This document shows positions 63,488 to 64,000 of a DNA stretch of 64,000 nt, in pieces. A model generated the notes under the pieces. That model saw nothing but the letters and a program-made list of their open reading frames with translations. It was not told where the DNA came from and ran no database searches. Numbering within the stretch: the stretch's first letter is position 1; each line of letters opens with the position of its first letter. The DNA comes from Petrolisthes cinctipes. Its lineage: Eukaryota; Arthropoda; Malacostraca; Decapoda; Porcellanidae. The translations under genes were made by a program, and so were the position numbers. Where the stretch lies: positions 4,092,001 to 4,156,000 of the forward strand of contig JAWQEG010000710.1 in NCBI GenBank assembly GCA_033782935.1, read 5' to 3'.

Positions 63488-64000
63488 ATCTCAAATTCAG
63501 TCCCAAAACACCCGAAAATTCGATATTTAGAGGTCCCAGAAGGTATCTCTGTACATGTCTACTCCGTGTTAGAGTATTTTCAAAATACAGGCCAAAAACA
63601 TACTGAAAATCGATCTTTTAGGTGCCCAAAAGTCGATATGTGCATGCATCTTCTGTACCCGTTTATATCTCAAATTCAGGCTCAAAACACCCGAAAATTC
63701 AATATTTTGGGGTCCCAGAAGCAATCTGTACATGCCTACACAGTGCTAGAATATTTTCAAAATATAGGCTAAAAACATGCTGAAAATCGATATTTTAGGT
63801 GCCAAAAAATCGATATCTCAAATTCAGTCCCAAAACACCCGAAAATTCGATATTTAGAGGTCCCAGAAGGTATCTGTACATGCCTACTCCGTGTTAGAGT
63901 ATTTTCAAAATACAGGCCAAAAACATACTGAAAATCGATCTTTTAGGTGCCCAAAAGTCGATATGTGCATGCATCTTCTGTACCCGTTTATATCTCAAAT
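63488..64000 (+). repeat. Uninverted counterpart of the inverted segment
   Basis: This is the direct-orientation continuation of copy 2 of the super-block. Its 513 bp equal the reverse complement of 52,604-53,116 with no difference that I found. That includes the private TATCTCTGTACATGTCTA (63,543 onward), a 2-bp TC insertion next to a C-to-T change in GCCTAC. The window ends inside a second half, so the remaining 1.2 kb of the predicted counterpart lies outside. Confidence 0.9.

Larger units (their letters stand above)
1..64000 (+). repeat. Satellite DNA array with higher-order repeat structure, no genes
   Basis: Every part of the window can be read as head-to-tail copies of one AT-rich unit. 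Landmarks recur every 148-177 bp: GGGGTCCCAGAAGC, CTGTACATGCCTAC, TATTTTCAAAATA, AAAATCGAT and, in long monomers, GTACCCGTTTATATCTC. All copies point the same way except 51,423-53,118. No stretch over 300 bp lacks these landmarks, so no insertion or gene interrupts the array. The role is inferred, not shown: arrays of nucleosome-length monomers in HORs are typical of centromeric, pericentromeric or subtelomeric heterochromatin. I do not recognise the family. Confidence 0.97.

Noticed and set aside
1..64000. CRISPR array or bacterial repeat system
   Set aside because: The repeats are 148-177 bp, contiguous and without unique spacers, and no cas-like gene is present.
1..64000. Transposable element insertions, LTRs or target-site duplications
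   Set aside because: No interruption of the monomer pattern was found; all length changes are multiples of monomers or small deletions.
1..64000. tRNA, rRNA, or telomeric repeats
   Set aside because: No cloverleaf-like elements, ribosomal motifs or TTTAGGG/TTAGGG runs. TTTAGGGG in C monomers is a single motif per monomer and never tandem.

Overview
The whole 64-kb window is one uninterrupted satellite DNA array. I found no convincing gene, RNA gene, transposon, telomere repeat, CRISPR array or unique sequence. The organism must be a eukaryote with large tandem arrays (centromeric, pericentromeric or subtelomeric heterochromatin). A plant or an animal with DNA methylation fits the CpG-to-CpA pattern of the monomer variants, but I do not recognise the satellite family and cannot name the species.

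Unit structure. The repeat is AT-rich, with monomers of 176-177 bp and 148 bp. Each long monomer is itself an old, diverged dimer of an 88-bp half-unit: at 686-773 versus 774-861 I count 58 of 88 identical positions without a gap. Three monomers (A 176 bp, B 148 bp, C 177 bp) form a 501-bp trimeric higher-order repeat (HOR). B is short because its second half lacks 29 bp between two ATAT microhomologies. Two C subtypes and two A subtypes combine so that in places the real repeat is a hexamer of about 1,003 bp. There are roughly 380 monomers in the window.

Layout. 1-3,668: regular 501-bp trimers. 3,669-7,302: two apparently identical 1,817-bp tandem copies, then a partial third (about 8,030-8,860). 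8,861-11,460: mixed trimers with some phase breaks. 11,461-16,300: a 2,180-bp unit followed by a copy carrying one extra trimer (2,681 bp). 16,171-19,653: a 1,830-bp unit followed by a copy one monomer shorter (1,653 bp). 19,600-23,080: a 1,955-bp unit followed by a copy one trimer shorter. 23,081-29,030: heterogeneous trimers. 29,031-38,430: a 3,620-bp unit, a full copy and a partial third copy, containing the 1,003-bp hexamers. 38,431-44,940: nested 2,160-bp and 4,646-bp duplications. 44,941-51,422 and 57,006-63,487: two copies of a 6,482-bp block, 12,065 bp apart and nearly identical. Between them are an inverted segment (51,423-53,118) and further direct-orientation blocks (53,119-57,005).

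Most notable signal. At 51,423-53,118 ten monomers run in the opposite orientation, the only polarity switch in the window. The matching position in the second 12,065-bp copy (from 63,488 to the window end) carries the same sequence uninverted. This includes a private variant (TATCTCTGTACATGTCTA) that I saw nowhere else. The inversion therefore most likely happened after the large duplication, and its ancestral state is visible in the same window.
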